Under the pieces are notes generated by a model. It worked only from the letters and a program-made list of their open reading frames with translations. It did no database searches and was not told where the DNA came from. The position numbers were made by a program, and so were the translations under genes. This document shows, piece by piece, positions 6,062 to 7,423 of a DNA stretch of 7,423 nucleotides. Each line of letters starts with the position of its first letter. Position 1 is the stretch's first letter. The stretch comes from JAHBVH01 sp034437715 (GTDB lineage: Bacteria; Chloroflexota; Anaerolineae; Caldilineales; Caldilineaceae): positions 1-7,423 of the forward strand of contig DAOTTR010000180.1 of NCBI GenBank assembly GCA_034437715.1, in the 5' to 3' direction.

Positions 6062-7308
6062 GGTGCTTGATTTGCCTCCGCAGAAATAGATGTAAAGTCA
6101 CCTGACGCTAAATCCCATAACGTTCCAAGGGGCATCCGTCAGGGTGGTGGTATTACTAGTACAGTTGGGCGTAGATACCACGGCAGTTAATCAGGCACGT
6201 TACTCGTGTACATCAGCGTAAAAATAGGGTACCTTATTTACGCCGGGATCTACTAGGGCCGTTGATCGCGCTCGGCATAACATCATTGAACCAAGTATAG
6301 TCAGTCCCTCCGTAAATAATACCCATCTTGTGTGCAAAATTCATCGGGACGCGAACACGTTGCTTGTCCTGATTTGCTGCGCCGATTTCAAGCCCTGCAT
6401 CGACCCATTCCGCATTTTCCAATGCTACTTCGTTAAAGAAGATCGTCCACGCACTGTTCAACCATGCCCGACCGACCCAGCGGATAAGGCCGAAAGAAGT
6501 CTCAGAGTAAATTTGAAAGTGGATTGCCGCATTAGGGTTGATTCTGATAGCGGTTATGTTTTGGGAGCAATCGTTGGGCATAAACTTCTCCCAGAAGACG
6601 TGCATCCACCCATCGTTGGCAACACCACCACGGTGTGAGCCGTACATTACGCCGATAGATCCATTCTTATCACTACTCGTAACCTCACCATCTCTCGTAC
6701 AGCTGAAAGGGGTATTACTCCCATAATGCAGACGATTGGCTGTGTTATATGCACCCCAACCATAGTTGCCTGATAAAAGTATTGGCGGCTTTGCCGACAA
6801 TACGGCGCGCACCTTAGTAAAGTTGGGGCCGAGCAAGCACCCACCAATACATTCTAAAAAATGGGTAGCCCACGATTTGTACGGGTTTGCGTTAGTTGCG
6901 GAAGATTCAACATCCTCGCCATCCTTGACTCTATGCGAGAATTTGCCTTCTAGTACCCAGGGATGGACAAGTGGTGCATCCGGGCCTGAATCTTCCAGTA
7001 TTCGCGCCCGACACACAGCCGGATCGTCCATTTGTTCCTCAGTTGGGAACCCTTGATTGCCGCTAATCTCATCGTAAGACTCGTCACAGTAAGGTAAATC
7101 CTCTATCGGCTGATAGGGCGGCAGGGGCAATGCAGTCGGAGCCGCGAACGTTGGGTAAGGTGTTACCGGCGTCTCTTGCTCAAAGGGCGGCGCGATGGCG
7201 GTTGGCTCGGCCTGGGCGGTCGCTTCAGCGATTTCTGTTTGTTCCGCATCAGGCATATAAACGGCTGTCGGTTCATCTTGCGCCTGCGCGGTAAAGAGCG
7301 ACTGACTA
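6058..7308 (-). pseudogene. secreted protein of unknown family, broken by an IS630-type element and a MITE (upstream paralogue)
   Basis: The family is not recognised. The open stretch begins right after an IS end and contains only the tail of a signal peptide (SLFTAQA, then QDEPTAVYMP), parallel to ASA/QDADNNIYLP in the paralogue. The true start lies beyond the window. A Pro/Thr/Ala/Glu-rich linker follows, then a conserved core with ECIGGC, SAKPP, GRAWL, EIGAA and VPMNFAHK. The frame stops at 6234-6236 inside a 95-bp MITE. Removing the MITE plus one TA gives the continuous join AINGPSNTTTLTDAPWNVM, matching the paralogue's SPWNVM. Next, GGG at 6114-6116 holds one extra base; without it the frame reads DLASGDFTSISAEANQAP and ends in a TGA at 6058-6060. 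That TGA overlaps the ATG of the next gene (ATGA). A TTG at 7337 that appears to start this frame lies inside the IS and is not a real start. Confidence 0.8.
6159..6253. mobile_element. 95-bp MITE of IS630 type with TA duplication at a CTAG target
   Basis: The left end with its TA reads TAGTACAGTTGGGCGTAGAT. The reverse complement of the right end reads TAGTAGATCCCGGCGTAAAT. About 15 of the first 21 positions match. TA lies outside both ends (6157-6158 and 6254-6255), within CTAG. The element has no ORF and is inserted near the 3' end of the upstream secreted-protein gene, where it introduces stops. Excision with one TA copy rejoins the host frame exactly. The left end matches the IS630-like end at 7307-7329 at 19 of 23 positions over its first 23 bases, all four differences being A/G transitions. 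The IS630-like element was therefore probably its mobiliser. Confidence 0.85.
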
Positions 7309-7423
7309 GTACAATTAGGCATAAATAAGCGTAACAATTAAATAGAAAGAGCCTTGCCTTTGTAAGTCCATTTGAAGGGTTTTGCCATCGTACGATTGAA
7401 GTAGTCAACAAAGGCAAGAACTT
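7309..7423 (-). mobile_element. 3' end of an IS630-family insertion sequence, truncated by the window edge
   Basis: This holds the transposase 3' end plus a 29-base non-coding terminus ending at a TA in CTAG (7307-7308 is the TA). Read inward from the gene, the terminus is TAGTACAATTAGGCATAAAT followed by AAGCG. It resembles both ends of the 95-bp MITE at 6159-6253. TA duplication within CTAG is the published preference of IS630 itself. The rest of the element, its other end and the second TA lie outside the window. The insertion falls in the signal-peptide region of the secreted-protein gene. Confidence 0.82.
7338..7423 (-). CDS. IS630-family transposase, C-terminal fragment (continues off the window)
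   Basis: The minus-strand frame from 7421 to a TAA at 7338-7340 encodes the 27 final residues of a transposase: FVDYFNRTMAKPFKWTYKGK and then ALSI. The pattern YFN.T..KPF.WTY.GK is the characteristic C-terminus of IS630-type DDE transposases, which move elements by cut-and-paste at TA dinucleotides. The catalytic DDE residues lie outside the window, so activity cannot be judged. The stop is in the same frame as the secreted-protein remnant beyond it, which produces a spurious extended ORF there. Confidence 0.85.
   Translation of the reverse strand, partial: VLAFVDYFNRTMAKPFKWTYKGKALSI

Noticed and set aside
7309..7337. TTG at 7337 as start codon of the upstream secreted protein
   Set aside because: It directly follows the transposase stop and lies within the IS terminus. 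The signal peptide would lack a hydrophobic core.
1..7423. CRISPR array, tRNA or rRNA genes, or a phage defence island
   Set aside because: No regularly spaced repeats, cloverleaf-like segments, rRNA-like sequence or recognised defence proteins were seen on either strand.

Overview
The window looks like chromosomal DNA of a Chloroflexota-type bacterium. This is an inference from the proteins: a secreted protein with a YLPLV motif just after its signal peptide, Pro/Thr-rich secreted linkers, a membrane-anchored transglycosylase behind Ig-like domains, and a free-standing GyrA C-terminal propeller. No rRNA or other taxonomic marker is present, so the assignment is tentative.

Left part (1-4978, plus strand): a short lead with two stem-loops; a complete nitrilase-superfamily amidohydrolase (166-1095, Glu-Lys-Cys residues present); a GNAT acetyltransferase coupled to it by an ATGA overlap but broken near its 3' end by an 81-bp TA-flanked MITE; a good sigma70-type promoter (1961-1989); a 615-aa protein with an N-terminal beta-sandwich-like region, one membrane span and a C-terminal lytic transglycosylase domain; and a 345-aa stand-alone GyrA-CTD-like propeller protein. 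A 13-bp stem-loop (5013-5051) separates these genes from the opposing ones.

Right part (5088-7423, minus strand): two tandem paralogous secreted proteins of a family I do not recognise, originally joined by another ATGA overlap. Both are damaged. The upstream copy lost its start to an IS630-family element whose transposase 3' end and terminal repeat lie at the right edge of the window. The same copy also carries a 95-bp MITE with matching ends near its 3' end, and a one-base excess in a GGG run. The downstream copy has a frameshift near 5385.

The main result is a set of insertions that can be reversed on paper. Removing each MITE plus one TA copy rejoins the host reading frame and restores family-like protein sequence. 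The IS630 end and the 95-bp MITE share terminal sequence and a CTAG target, so they look like an autonomous element and its non-autonomous derivative in one gene. The 81-bp MITE has different ends and so belongs to another family. I found no CRISPR array, tRNA, rRNA or recognised defence system.
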